From: Drechslerella dactyloides
Lineage: Eukaryota; Ascomycota; Orbiliomycetes; Orbiliales; Orbiliaceae
Assembly: GCA_020064725.1 (NCBI GenBank)
Contig: JAGTWJ010000006.1
Location: 744,001-808,000, forward strand
Direction of reading: 5' to 3'
Length of the DNA: 64,000 bases
Positions 12,058 to 24,946 of the stretch are shown here, one piece after another. The translations under genes and the position numbers were made by a program. The notes under the pieces were generated by a model. The model had not been told where the DNA came from, ran no database searches, and was given only the letters and a program-made list of their open reading frames with translations. Numbering within the stretch: position 1 is the first letter of the stretch; each line of letters opens with the position of its first letter.

Positions 12058-14072
12058 TTAGAAGAATGGGAGGTCGGCAGTGGGAGGGAAGCGGTTGTTA
12101 TATCCTGGGAGTGTAAGATTCTGAAAGTAATCCCTGAGCCTATCGTAACCACACCAATTCCTTTGGTCGATAATCCCATGCTACGAGAATATAACGATCA
12201 GTATTAAGATTTTAACGGTCAGCCTATACTTATGACAAATAGAAATACTTGCCCCAGCGCCCTCAACATAGATTATATGGGAGTCATCATAAAGCTCCCG
12301 TGCTCTCTCCGCATTTTCAATTGGTGTTACGGGATCCTTAGTCATACCAATATAGAGCATCGGGGTCTTAGTCCGGCTGCCAGCTGTAGCATTGAACCTC
12401 CACTTCGGCCTAAGGTTAAGATGTGTGCAAAAAGCAGCGAGTTGGATGAAAAATTCAGCAGCGACAACGCTTTGTTCGTAAATACGCTCGACGAAGATCC
12501 CGTCGAGTGGTTTGTTGATGCCAACCAACTTATCATTCCTTTGATCGGAACAATAATGCTCAAGGAGGTACTCTAGCCTAGATGGCTTGGGAAGATCCTT
12601 GAGGAGGTCCCACTGGCTATGTGCTCTCTTCAAATTTTCCTGCGTTAGGTTGTTGCTTTCCACCCATCCTTCTATCGTGGTCAGGGTATCCGCCAGAGGG
12701 CGGAAGTACCTAAAAGGGTTGTATGAGATATAAAAGCTAGCGGTTTTAAGAACCTCTTGTCCCAGTGTAACAACCGTAGCGTTGCTCCAGCCCTCTAACA
12801 ATGCTCTTGGAGCATTAAATTGGGCTACAAGACTCCGAAAGCGGTTGCGGATTGCGCTAGGCGTGTGACCAGTAAAAAAGCTACATTTTTCTAAACCGGC
12901 ATCGAAACAAGTTGTAAAAAATGTATTATATATATCGTCGGTATGCTTTAGGGCTTTTAGGAAATAACTACCATCGTACCAGGCTTCGAGATCAACGACG
13001 CTATCGAGGACAAAGCGACCGACGTGTTGTGGGTAGAGCGAGGCGAAGGTTTGACCTAAAAGGCCACCATAGCTAACGCCATAGTAGTTCACTAGGACGT
13101 CTCTTTCGCTCTGGCCTTTTAAACGGGCGTCAGCTTTGGCGATTTGGAGCATATCGAATGCGACATTCGGTGTCGTCATATATGGTACGGCTTGATCATC
13201 GCTATTAACTTTGGCCTGGATAAGTTTGTTCAACAGCTGACTAGAGCGATAAATTGTTGGGAGCCATATATCGGGTCGGCGCGGAATATCAAGTTTGTGG
13301 TGGCTTGCTCTAATTCGCATCCGTTGTTCCAGCGGGGCCGGCAAGATGCAGGTAGCAGTAGCTTGCTCGGGAGGTGGACCTGTAAGGAAATGGCCAACAG
13401 CACCATTCGGAACGCTATATCCGGTGCCGCGAGTATCAAATCCGATGATATCCCAGCCTGGGCCAGTAAAATTTGCGATAGTGCTCCCAAACCTAAGAAT
13501 ATAATTAACCCCTGAGATACCTGGGCCTCCGGGGTTGGTTAATATTATCCCTTTGTACATATCCGACGGATCAGCCGGAAGCTTAATGATTGGAATCTCG
13601 GAGCGAAGGCCATTGTTTGGCTCAAGCGGATTTAAAGGCACAGAGAGACGAGCACATTGGAGAGTGCTGTTGCAGGGGTACCATTTTAGATTAATGGACG
13701 CAGGAATCTACCCAAAATTTCAACCTGATGAATCGGACTTGTATCCTTTTATATAGGATATGATGTATAACTTACGGTATCGAAGAAGTATTGTATCGTG
13801 CTAGTGGGCATCGGTGTTCCGAGATTTGTATCCGGTATCAGTACAGCCGTCGTAACTACCAAAAAGTTCTTTATGAAAGGGAAGAGCAACGCTGGCCCAA
13901 ATGCGAGAATTGAAATCACTAAAGAGAATATCGCAAAGAGAGAGTGGAATTTAAGGTGAACAATGCCATAATTAACGCCGGGTGGGATATTTTGGTGGTG
14001 GAAGCTAGACGTATTATCCTCGAGTATTTCACCCTTTGGATATTTTCTAGCCTCGCGATACGGCCGCAACAT
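12058..14072 (-). CDS. Membrane-anchored TAP/S33-type alpha/beta hydrolase (peptidase-like)
   Basis: Predicted serine hydrolase of the prolyl/tripeptidyl aminopeptidase-like group with a C-terminal TAP-like segment. The exons are 14072-13776, 13707-12253 and 12180-12058 on the minus strand, giving 624 residues. Exon 1 encodes a polar N-terminus and one hydrophobic helix (about residues 45-70), suggesting a type II membrane anchor. Exon 2 opens with IPASINLKWYPC, the usual start of the catalytic region. It carries the oxyanion loop NPGGPG (about 157-162), the nucleophile elbow GVSYGG (Ser about 311) and the acid GMTKDPVTP (Asp about 557). The catalytic His (about 585, GAGHG) lies at the first codon of exon 3 and needs removal of a 72-bp GC-AG intron. 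Exon 3 ends YFQNLTLPG... as family members do. No lesion was seen. Substrate unknown. Confidence 0.88.
12181..12252 (-). other. GC-AG intron of the hydrolase gene
   Basis: On the minus strand the intron begins GCAAGT after GAGGGCGCTGGG and ends CTCGTAG before CATGGG. It is phase 0, and removal creates GAG-H-GIID and a family-like C-terminus with a stop after 40 more residues. Reading through gives a short non-homologous tail. Using the nearby GTATTT donor shifts frame and stops within about 15 codons. The GC-AG choice is inferred from protein conservation. Confidence 0.8.
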
Positions 14073-15105
14073 TGAATTTTGCCAAGGAAATTTGACCGGG
14101 GCTATATTGGGAATTAAGGCAGCGAGTAAATGAGGTAGTTTTGGGCGCGGATGCGGGATATTTAGGTGCCGATGCTGCGCCTACCACAACTAAATCGTTT
14201 TACCGTAGCATGCAGATGCGCCATCGTATCCACATCCGTGCATACCCTTTCTTACATGGTAAATCTACAAAACAAGAATTTTCGATCATCCTTTAAAAGA
14301 CGGCATGGAAGCATGGGCGATGCTTGGAGACAATAAGAAAAAAAAAGGTGAGGACCGAAAAGGTGGCTGACAGCCAATTTTCTCGTCACGGGCTACGGCA
14401 CGGGCTAAGCATTGAAACAGCTAGTGCGAAAATCAGCTAGTTCTGAACTCGAACTCCCGAGCCGATCTGAGTTCTGGTGGCCTTAAGCTCTCAAGAGGCG
14501 CTAGCTACAGCACACAGTAAAATCTCGTACTTAAAAACTTAACGCTATAAGCAAATTTTTTCTCGGGGTTCTGCGGTCGCAGGACCATATGGGGCGTTAA
14601 GCTCCAAACCAGATCCTTTCATGAATTGCGCTAGCTTTTCTGGTGTACAGTGGAGGTATAAAACCAATGCCATCCGCGATTTCAAATTTGAATAGCCAAT
14701 GCTATTTTAAACAGACAAGATTAGCAAGCAAAGAATATATAGTTACTAATTAAGGGCTCTCCCCGATCTGCCAAATTACTCAGGCCTATCAAATTACCCA
14801 AACCTCCTGGATTCCAGCGCCAAAACGCTTACCGAACTGCGATTACCGACCGGTGTATACAGCGGGCCTGCGAGAACATCTGCAAGCTAGTGGGCCTGCG
14901 TGTCACACGACCGAAGTTCGGCTCAAATTGACCTCAGCGCCAACGCCTTACCTTCTGTTGCTAAGCATTTTGCAATTTCTGCCTAGTTGGAGTAGTACAG
15001 GAAAGCCCCCCTTGTATACCTCGGCTTGGCCGTCTGCTGATTTGACGGCACGCGAATGGATAAAGTAAGCCTTTCATATGATCAGTGCATCCGAAATATA
15101 TCGCA
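14073..15105. other. Upstream region of the hydrolase; no other gene
   Basis: Presumed promoter on the left part. An A-rich run lies at about 14335-14347. Only short unsupported frames occur to the right (for example 14853-15068). Confidence 0.4.
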
Positions 15106-15501
15106 TAACCTGTATTATCTTTCTCCCTGAGCGGGGCCCTGGCAATAACTCATGGTCACGTGAGTGCTCACTGCCCAACGCCAAGCAGTAAGCAGTAAGC
15201 GGTGAGCATAATACATTAACACATTCTTACTATTTTATATATCAGATATTATATATTTAATCAACTTACTTTATCTTTGATTGATGGTTTTTTTTTTGAG
15301 AACCATTAGTTAAATTAAAGATTATAATATTTTAATAGCTAGTTTATTTATTATTGTTGTTATATATTTTATTTTAATAGTTACTATTGTATTTATGATA
15401 TATCTATCTTTTTTTATTAAGAATCTTGTACAGTAGTAACTAAGAGCCAGGGATTTCAGAGTGAAGTGTATTCAGCCTAGGACCAGGGTTGAAGTGTAAC
15501 A
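15106..15501 (+). repeat. Truncated LTR fragment of the gypsy family
   Basis: It matches the solo LTR at 8305-8900 in opposite orientation. It runs from a broken edge near CCTGTATTATCTTTCTCCC to the intact terminus ending GAAGTGTAACA at 15501. The half that would carry the CATAACA end is missing. Its AT-rich core differs from the other copies mainly by transitions. Confidence 0.75.
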
Positions 15502-15987
15502 GTAGTGTTACTTATTTGACAAGCCTTTGTACGGCAACAACAGTCCCCAAGGTCAATAAGCAATACTTTAACTTCTAACACTCAATTCTAATACCTGGAC
15601 TCAACTCAGAAAAATATGTATATCCTTAGGTATTGTTACGCAGGCGGCAGGGCTACCAACTGGGTCACAGAACAAAAGTTCGCATATGAATTCATCGTGA
15701 ATTCATTGCGGTACGCCCTATATAAGCTATTATAGTCATGTGACTAATATGACCTATATCACATAGTGTTATTTATTTTATCTACATATAACTACTATTT
15801 TATATGGAGACTTAAATGATAAAACTGAAAGATAAGTAGCTAGAGTAGGCTATATTACTCTAGAATCGTGCGAGGTTTAATAGGAAAGAAGGAGTAGATG
15901 TAACAGTTCATATTACCTATATGAGAATTGTTCTCATATGTCCGCAAAATGGTTGGAGAAGGAATTTCCTATAGAAATTGTCCGGTA
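15502..15987. repeat. Composite of two pieces of a second LTR-like repeat
   Basis: Positions 15551-15633 are an inverted, diverged copy of 37778-37876. From 15634 a direct copy of the start of that repeat follows (CAGGGC.ACCAACT..GTCAC, as at 37394). This second piece begins TGTTAC and ends GTAACA at 15905, but it is only 272 bp and has no matching flanking duplication. The junction of tail and head in opposite orientation implies rearrangement or nested insertion. Confidence 0.5.
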
Positions 15988-15992
15988 CAAAC
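15988..15992. repeat. Target duplication CAAAC, left of element B
   Basis: Identical to 33893-33897 beyond the distal LTR, proving that 15993-33892 went in as one unit later split by element A. Confidence 0.9.
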
Positions 15993-16506
15993 TGTTACAC
16001 TTCGGCCCAGGACCGGGTTGAATGTACTTCACTCTGAAGTCTCTGACTCTCAGTCACTATTATATGAGGTTCTTAATAGAGGAAGATAAGTATATATTAA
16101 ATATAATAATAACTATGGAATAAAGTATATAATAATAATAGTAAATAGGCTGGTTATTAAGATATTATGGTTTAGGTATTAATTAATAGTTTTTAAGAGA
16201 GAAGTTATTAATTTAAGGTAAAGTATGCTGGTTAAATATATAATATCTGATATATAAAGTAGTAGGGATGTGTTGATGTGTTGTGCTTAGTGTTTAGTGA
16301 TGAGTGCTGATTAAAGTTTTGTTTAGTGCTTAGTGATGAGTGCTGATCAAAGTCCTGCTCAGTGCTCAGTAATGAGTGCTGATCAAAGTCCTGCTTAGTG
16401 CTCAGTGATGAGTGCTGATTAAGTCCTGTGAGTGGTCATGTACTGGGAGAGGGATGATAGAGGTTAGCCCCTCTATATAGCAGTGCTGAGCTGTTATCCC
16501 ATAATA
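15993..16506 (-). repeat. 3' LTR of element B (514 bp)
   Basis: It runs from TGTTACACTTCGG to CCCATAATA, the terminal CATAACA altered by one transition. It holds a tandem array with a 36-bp period at about 16290-16432, with three full units and one partial. The other LTR of B has one unit fewer, which accounts exactly for the 36-bp length difference. Confidence 0.92.
16290..16432. repeat. 36-bp tandem repeat within LTR of element B
   Basis: Units start at 16290, 16326, 16362 and 16398, each like GTGCTCAGTGATGAGTGCTG then ATCAAAGTCC. The equivalent array in the other LTR starts at 33712 with one copy fewer. There are no unique spacers, so it is not a CRISPR. Confidence 0.9.
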
Positions 16507-16520
16507 CTATCCTCCTTCCT
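16507..16520 (-). promoter_or_regulatory. Polypurine tract of element B
   Basis: On the minus strand AGGAAGGAGGATAG abuts the 3' LTR, the position of plus-strand DNA synthesis priming in LTR retrotransposons. Confidence 0.75.
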
Positions 16521-17577
16521 GTAAGAATTAGTGATATGCTAATTCATATACAGGATTTAGTGATATAAAATAAAGCAGTATAGGTTTTTTGTATATAACA
16601 AAATTTAGATAATTAAATATATAAATTTCAAGGTAGCAGTATTTCCCTAGTTTTTTCTTTCTTTCTATAAAATGTTTAGGTTCTAATATATCTTATTTAA
16701 ATAATTTTAAGTTAGGTTTAAAAATATATAAAATCTAAATCTACTGGTAAGATTTCTTTTAGTGAGTATTATTATTATTTTGTTTCTAAGATTAAGGAAT
16801 TTGGTTTTTTTGCAATAACTCTCTATAATATCTATATTTTGAAAGGTCTTTAGTATATTATTATGGATATGGGGAAGTATACTGTATGCTCTAAGTAGGG
16901 TTTGTTATGATGTAATATAATTTCCTATAAGTATTGTTTCTCCTATGGTGGTTCTTGGTGATTCTCATAGTTCATTTTCCTAATATGCTGTATCTCTGAG
17001 CTTTGCTGTTGGAAGACTACTAAACTGTCTAAGGTTTGTTAGTGTCTTGCTGAATCTCTGGCTGAATCAGCTTATCTTTAATTTAAAATATTATATTATG
17101 AAAAGGAGATGGAGTTGATTGTTTTAAAATATAATGAGAGTATGGTTTATGAGTTTGAATTGTTAGATATAGAAGATGTTGAGAGAGGTTATCTTCTTGA
17201 TGAAGAGGGTGTTAGTCTAAGGGATGAAATCTAGGCTCTAGTAGATAAATTTTTTGATAATATAGAATAATTAAATTTTGTATCTTCTAAGGTGGTTTTT
17301 GGTGATACTTTGTTAAGGTCTGGTTTTGTTGGTTCTGAAATATATTAAGTCTTATAATAATTTCTGGTATTTTTTATAAGGTTTCTTTTTGTATAACTTG
17401 TAGTGTGTGTGATTTTTTGTGTTGTAGTAGGTAGTTTTTATATTGTTATTAGGGTAGATTCTTTTTGATATAATTATTATAATTAATCTTTTATATTCTA
17501 ATGTTTTTTCTAGGTCTTTCTTGGGGTTATTGTGGTGGTAAATCTTGTTCTGTTTGGTAAGTATTAGATCTATTAAA
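16521..17577 (+). pseudogene. Possible antisense ORF remnant in the 3' part of element B
   Basis: Between pol and 3' LTR, the strand opposite to pol shows a readable Lys/Glu-rich stretch at about 17110-17272. It contains ELLDIEDVERGYLLDEEG and is coiled-coil-like, followed by TAG codons that could be mutated CAG. Element A has a corresponding antisense region at 24947-25740. I do not recognise a function, and the reading is uncertain because of RIP. Confidence 0.35.
17573..17577. repeat. Target duplication TTAAA, left of element A
   Basis: Matches TTAAA at 26856-26860 right of A. It lies within the body of element B. Confidence 0.88.
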
Positions 17578-18264
17578 TGTTATGGAATAACAGCACAGCA
17601 CCCAAATAACCTGCACAGACCTGGTTCTTATACAGACACCCTTCTCACATAATATATAAAATAATAGCATATCTATGCACTATATAGAATAGATTCCTAT
17701 ATAGGATATATGACTATGTAGATTTATTCTATATAAACTATTAATTTATATAATAGACTAGACTATATAGAAGATAAGGCTATATAGATAATGGGACTAT
17801 ATAGAACCCTGGACTATATAGAAAGATGTTACCACAAAAGAACCTTACTATCATAATATTCCTTTTTGAGCAAAAGCCATCATAATGATTTATGATCACA
17901 TAAGTACTCAGTACTCAGGGTGCTTAGTACTCAGCTGAGTACTAAGTAAGGTGAGTACTGAGCTATTTAGGTAACATATTAACATATTTTTATTATTTTA
18001 TATATTAAGATATTATATATATAATTAGTATATTTTACCTTAGAATTGATAGCTTCTCTCTTAAGAACCATTAGTTAATACCTAAACTATAGTATCTAAA
18101 TAGTTAGTTTATTTACTATTATTATTATATATTCTATTTTATAATTATTATTATACTTAATATATACTTATCTTTCTTTATTAAAAACCTTATATAATAG
18201 TGATTGAGAGTTAAGGACTTTAGAGTGAAGTATATTTAACCTGGTCCTAGGTCAAAATATAATA
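17578..18264 (+). repeat. 5' LTR of element A (687 bp)
   Basis: It starts TGTTATGGAATAACAGC, and its last seven bases TATAATA correspond to TGTAACA in the 3' copy. Its 5' part (A-type) is unlike that of B, but the last 300 bp or so align with the LTRs of B and the solo copies. Confidence 0.92.
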
Positions 18265-18329
18265 CTTTGACTGATTACTTTTAGTAGATAAGGGGAAATA
18301 ATAAATATATAATAACTCTTAGTATAACT

Positions 18330-18515
18330 CATAAATTCTTTATAATATATAAAAATAAAATAGAATTCCATAATATAGAGCTATAAGAATCACTTACAGA
18401 CAACAGCAACTTTAAATTAATATCAAATAGTGAAAATAATAAATATAGAAAATCTATTAATAACTTCTATATTTTAGGAATATATAAATAAAGAATAATT
18501 GTAGTAATAATTTAG
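18330..18515 (+). pseudogene. Short leader ORF before gag in element A
   Basis: It encodes about 60 residues similar to the intact 68-codon frame of element B at 33370-33164. Shared blocks are KIEF.N..L.E, NKY.KS.N.FYIL and a C-terminal R(I)xVVII. Two TAA codons sit where B has CAA. It lies between 5' LTR and gag. Function unknown. Confidence 0.5.
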
Positions 18516-18548
18516 ATAATACTATATATATGGAAAAATAATAATATA

Positions 18549-21500
18549 ATGGACCCTAATTTTTTTAAATTAACTAGTGAATATATGGATAGTCTATAAG
18601 AATATGAAGATAAATTTGTGGTAGATATAGGAATACAAGCCTTAGAAGAAGTAAATAATACTACACTAGAAAATAATATTGAGTAAAGGTTAGAATAGAG
18701 TTTTGAGATAATATAATGAGAAATAATTATAATATATTAATAATATATATAAATAGTCTTAGCAATAGTCAAAGATATTAAAACAATTATATTAGAAAAT
18801 TTTGAAGAAATGGTAGAATATATTAAAATCCTAGTTAATATCTAGATAAATAATATTATTATTTAAAATTTTATACCATTTATTAATTTTAGATTTGCTT
18901 TAATTAGTAGATTAAAAGTTTAAGAAAATAGAACTACAACTACCTTTATAGTAATATCTAATAGAGTATCAAAAATAAAAAATTTAATTAGGTATAAAGA
19001 ACAATTTAAAAAACTTGATTAATTTCTTAACTAGCTTAATAACTATTTCTTTTTTTATTCCAAATAATTTATCACAGAATGGTATAAAATCTGCTTTATA
19101 GGAATGTACTTTGAAAGGAATGCCCTTAATATTTATTTAGTATATAAATAGGTATATAAGGATATATTAAAAAAAGATTAAGAGACATAAATTCTGGAAA
19201 TTAACAAAGTTTTTAGTATTTTCTAGGAATTTACAAACTTCCTTAAACAGAAATATGGATATAAAAATAAGGTTGAGGAAACTCTTAGAAAACTTAACTA
19301 ATTTAAATAAATTGGATTGGTATGATCCTACTTCTAGTAGTTTGATTAATATGTATCTTTTATTAAATATGATGATGATGTTTTATTTTATAGAGCTAGA
19401 GAAGAACTTAAATTTAATTTAAAGATGGAAATTATTAAGTAGAAACTTCTGAAGAAGGAGATAATTTATTATAAAATGTAGATTATAGCTATTGAATTAG
19501 ATAATATATTATATTAGTCCCAAAAAAACTTACAGTAGAAAAAACCTTACCATAACTTAAATAAATATTATTTTAATAAGTATACCAAAAAACTTTAATA
19601 GAACTAGATTTAAATCAGAAAATCTTTTTAAAAACCAAATAAAACCTATAAATCAAAACCTATAGACCTTAATACTACTCAACACCAGAAACCTAAGAAA
19701 TCTAATATATCTCTCTGTTACTAATGTAATAAGGTAGGATATATTAAATAGGATTATCTTAAAGGTAAAAAAAAAAGAAACTTTCAAAAATAACTCTAGT
19801 AAAAATAATAATTTAAGATGATAAGATAATTATTTACTTTTGAAGATTTTAATAAAATAGCAAATAAAATATAGAAATATATACATCCTGGAGCTAGACT
19901 AGTCCAGTACCAAAATATTGCTTAAGAAATTAATGTAATTATTGAATAGAATCCTATTTTGTTTATTAATATATAGTTAAAAAAAGATAAATTTAACTGG
20001 TTATAGAATAATCTTATATTAGGAATCTATATGGTTTATTGAAAAAACTTTGATAGATGTTTATGGGAAAAATACCAAATAAATATGGAAATTTCTATGA
20101 GAGTAATCTAAATATTCTTAATTTTAATTATATTTTTAGTTTAATTTAATTAATTATAGTAGAAATTTGTTTTTGGAAACCCTGGGAGGTGTAATAAGGA
20201 TTATTGTGTTAAGTAAGGATGGTAAATGGAAATTATTAATAAGAATATAGGTGGATTAATCTTTTGGATGGTCTTCTTCTAATAATGTGTTTAGATTTGT
20301 AAATTATAGATCTATATTGAGTGTAGATTTAATATATTTGTAGGAGAATAAATTATCTATAGAATATTTAAAACTAATCTTTACTAAAATTGTTGATAGT
20401 AGCTAGAATATGATGCTGTTAGACATAAGAATACAATTGATAAAAAATATAATATCTTTTGATTATACTAAAAATCTATTTACTATTATATGACTATATT
20501 ATATGGGTAAAATTTTGTCAACTAATGGGAAGTTTATTAATTTTGGGTAAAAAATAACAAAAATTTACCTTAGTATAACCTTGATGAATGATGATAATTT
20601 TTCAAGAATATAGGATATTTTTTTTATAAGGAGCAGAGATACTATTTCTGTAGAAAAGATAGTATTAATATTTAATTATATAGATATCTTGATCTGTGTA
20701 ACAACTGCTATAATAAATGGGCCTATTAATATTACTATTTTTTATATCTTGACTATATTAAAGAATAACTATCTAGAGAAATTTTTAGCATCTTTGAATG
20801 TATATACTGTATTGGATATTTTGTAATATGGAATGACTACTATGTATACTATTGTAATAGTTCTAAATTAAGAGAATGGAAAAAATTAATCTAAATAAAA
20901 TAAGTCTAAAAAGATATATTAGACAGAATTGGAGGCCTGATGTAGGAATATAAAAAAAATTAAAAAATCTATAAAAGAATGAATGATTTTAGCTAGTAAA
21001 GTGACTTTGGTGAAATAGAATATACTATAAATAGTAAACCAGAAGAACTACCCTATATACTATGTGTAATATGTGCCAGAACCTTCAATACATATGAAAA
21101 ATGGGAATAATATTTTAATACTTGTTTTTATTAGAAATATAAAAAAAGAACACTAGAATCTAAAACCAGATATTTCTATAAAAATTGTATATATTACTTT
21201 AAAAAATATAGAAAAAAACAACAACATTACTATATATATTTAGTAAGGAAAAGAAAAATCTACTGTCTGAAATATCTTTATAGTTTTGATATTTTGAAAA
21301 CTTATAAAAGATATACTTAATAATGTGAATCAAAAAACTAAGAATATTTTAGAACTAATAGGAGTATATTGAGGTAAAAAATCCTAGTTTCTATAGAAAA
21401 TTTATTTTTATCTTATTTATCTTTAGAAACTCTACAAAGACCTTAATTGATAGTAGAGTAGAAGAGAGTTATATTTCTACTATAATAGTATAAAAAAATT

Positions 21501-24500
21501 AACTTAAAATATAACAAAAATCTAATATTTATTGAGTTACTATCTTTTTATACTAAATTTTAGGAAAAATTACTTAGAAGATAACCTTTAAGCTATTTAT
21601 TAATAAATATCTAAAAAAATATATTATTAATATCTTAGATTTTCTAGAAGATATCCTACTAATTCTTAGATTTTTATAGCTAGTAAAATATAACTTTAGT
21701 ATTAACTAGAGAAAAAGAGAAATTATCTTTGATAATTGTAATTGTTAGAAAATTATTAGAACACAATTAACTAATAGAAATATTTTAAAAGAAATTTATT
21801 TGAAACTTATAATATATTTATTTAAGAAAGAAATTAGAAATAGATATAAATATAAATCAAATATTTTATAATGAGTATAAATTTAAACCAGAGAATTATG
21901 TATTATATTTAAAAAAATAAATATTTTTATATGGATATCTAAAAAAAGAAGAAATATCTTTTAATTTATATTAAAAAAATAAATCTTACTAGAAATTAAT
22001 TTGTTTAAATATTTAATATTATTATAAGAAGAAATATAACTTTAATTTATATTAATATATAGATATATTGATTAAAAAATAATAGTATTCTATAAATATA
22101 TTAAAGAAAATTTTAAAATAAGATATATATGATTTTTTAATTTATCAGTAGAATACTTTATTTTATTTATAAAAAAGAAAAATTTAGATAAATTATAAAT
22201 ATATATTAACTATTAAATTCTTAATATAATAACTATTAAGAATAGAGAATTTTTACTTTTTATTAATAAATTTTTTAATAAAATATTAGATACTATAATT
22301 TATATAAAATTTAATTTTACTAATATATATTATAATATTAGGATTAATTTTGGAAAAGAATAGAAAATTATTTTTAGAATTAAATATAGATTATTTGAAT
22401 ATCTAGTTATATTTTTCAGATTAATTAATATATTTATAACTTTTTAAATGTTTATAAATTATATTCTATAAGAATATATTAATAATATATATATAGTATA
22501 TCTAAATAATATCTTTATTTATAGTATAAACTCTAATAAATACTAAAAATATATCAACCAAATCCTCAAAACTTTAAATTAATATAAACTTAAAGTTAAG
22601 TTAAAGAAATCTAAATTTAAAATTACTAAAATCAAATTTCTAAGAGTTATTATAACTCTATATAATATATAAATAGACTCAAAGAAGGTATAAGCTATAC
22701 AAAACTAGCTAATACTAAAAATATTTAAAGAAATATAAACCTTTTTAAAATTATATAACTATTACTAATAATTTATTTAAGAATACAGCTACTTAGCTCT
22801 TACCCTCTTAAAACTAATAAAAAAAAATATACAATTTGAAATGACTAAAAAAAGAATCAAGGCTTTCTAAATTTTAAAAAAAGTTTTTATTTTAGTATTA
22901 ATTTTTAAATTATATAATCCTAAGTTATTAGTATAAATAGAAGCTGATGTTTCTATAGTAATCTTAGGGGCCTGCTTATTATAGAAATAACCTAATTAGA
23001 AATGGTACCTAATTGCCTATTTATTATATAAATTTGATACTACAAAAACCAGATATCTGATATATGATAAAGAACTTATGGCTATCTTATATGCTTATAA
23101 AAAATGGAGAGTTTATCTATAAACCATGGAATTATTTGAAGTATTTTCTGACTATAAAAACCTTATCTACTTTTTGATAATAAAAGAACTTAGCAGATGC
23201 TAAATTTAATAATAAGAAATATTTAGTAAATATAATATAAAAATTACTTATTTTAAAGGAAAAGAAAATATTAGAGTTGATATTATTAGCTAATAATCTG
23301 ATTTAATAGAAATATCTTTATAGATAAAAAAATAATCTTAAAATAATAGGGAAATATTATTACTATTAATAAGGAACTCAACCTTATTATTTATAAAGTT
23401 GAACCTAAGATGGCTACTAAACTCAAGGAAAGCTACTAAAAGGATGTAATGGTAAAAAGAATACTCCAGAATCTTAAAGAAATTACTACACTTTTCACCT
23501 TAAAAAATAGATATATCTTCTTTAAAGACTACTTTTATGTTCTGGATAAGAAATTGTAATTTAAAATCTTGTGATTATATTATGATACATCTATGTATAG
23601 TTACCTAGGAATTGAAAGAACATAAAAATTTATCATACAGCAATACTTTTAACCTAAAATAAGATAGTAGATTAAGAATTATGTTAAAATATGTAATCTA
23701 TGCTTAAGGAATAAACCAGCAAAACATGTATTTTATGGATATCTATAACTAAATAAGGTACTGATTAAACTATTTTAAATTATAACTTATGATTTTGTAT
23801 AAGGATTATTATATTTAAGAGACCTTTTAATAAATTAAATCTATGATGAAATTTTAATTATTATTTATAGACTTATTAAAATTATTATTCTGGAATCCTG
23901 GAACAGTTTTTGAGGAGTAGAACAATTCTTGATAGTCTATAATAAATGAATATTTAGTTAATATGGACTATAGGAAAAATATATTTGTAATAGAGATCTT
24001 CTCTTTAGTAGCAACTACTGGAAGTATATTATGAATACTATAGGTACCAAATTTAATATAGTAATTAAAGGAAAAGCTCAAATTAACAGAGCTTTTAAAT
24101 AAGGAATCCAAATAGTTGAAATATATCTTAGATTATTCTTCAACTATATATAGAATAATTGGATGAAATTGTTACCTATGGTAGAACTTATTTATAATTT
24201 ATTTAAATACTTAGTTATGAATTATATATCTTATAAAGTATTATGAGGCTGGAATCTATGAACTATATAATTAACTTTATTTATAAAAGAAGATATATTT
24301 AGTATTAAAAATTATTCTAAGATTATAAATGGACTATATAAATATCTAAAAAATGACTTGGATTTTGTAGTAGAAATCATATCTTATTACTATAATAAGA
24401 AAAGGATAAAGGTACCTTTTCTAAAAAAAGGAGATAAAGTATATTTGTTTATAAAAAATATTAAAATAAAAAGATCTAATTAGAAACTTGATTTTCAGAA

Positions 24501-24830
24501 ACTTGGACCTTATATTATAATTAAAAAACTGAATAAATATTTATTTGAACTTTATATTTCTGGAAATTTAAAAATTTATAAAATATTTTATATTATTCTA
24601 TTTAAACTTATGCTAGATGGATTCAAAGAAGAAGCAGATAATTTAGAAATTAAAAAAGATGACTATAGTGAATATGAAGTTAAAAAAATCCTAGACTATA
24701 GAAAGAACCTAGATATATTAGCTAATAAATTTCTGATTAAATAAAAGAATTATTTATCTGAAGAAGATTTATGGTAATTAGAAGATAATGTTTTACTAAA
24801 ACTTGTTAAACAATATTTTGATGGATTTAA
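18549..24830 (+). pseudogene. RIP-degraded gag-pol of element A
   Basis: Gag starts near 18549 (MDPNFFKLTSEYMDSL). A nucleocapsid-type CCHC knuckle is visible at about 19710-19760 with Cys/Arg/His codons turned into stops or Tyr. The protease site appears near 21440 as TLIDSR (normally DSG). The RT catalytic box is YLNNIFIYS at 22496-22525 (normally YLDD). RNase H is seen at about 22940-23200 (IEADVS, YDKELMAIL, FSDYKNL). An integrase zinc region lies near 23580-23710 (YLGIERT ... CNLCLR). A chromodomain-like end is at about 24655-24800 (YEVKKILDYRKN), followed by GRPRKN, AT-hook-like. Each substitution named is explained by C-to-T or G-to-A. Confidence 0.88.
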
Positions 24831-24946
24831 TGTTTGCTAAGTAAGGTAAGACCTGCTACTATGACAACCTTAAGGAAGACCTAGAAAAAATATTAGAATA
24901 TAAAAGGCTGATTATAATAGTATGATTGTAACTGGATAAGTCTACC

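Noticed and set aside
16290..16432. Regularly spaced 36-bp repeats resembling a CRISPR array
   Set aside because: The units are contiguous with no unique spacers, lie in an LTR, and the genome is eukaryotic.
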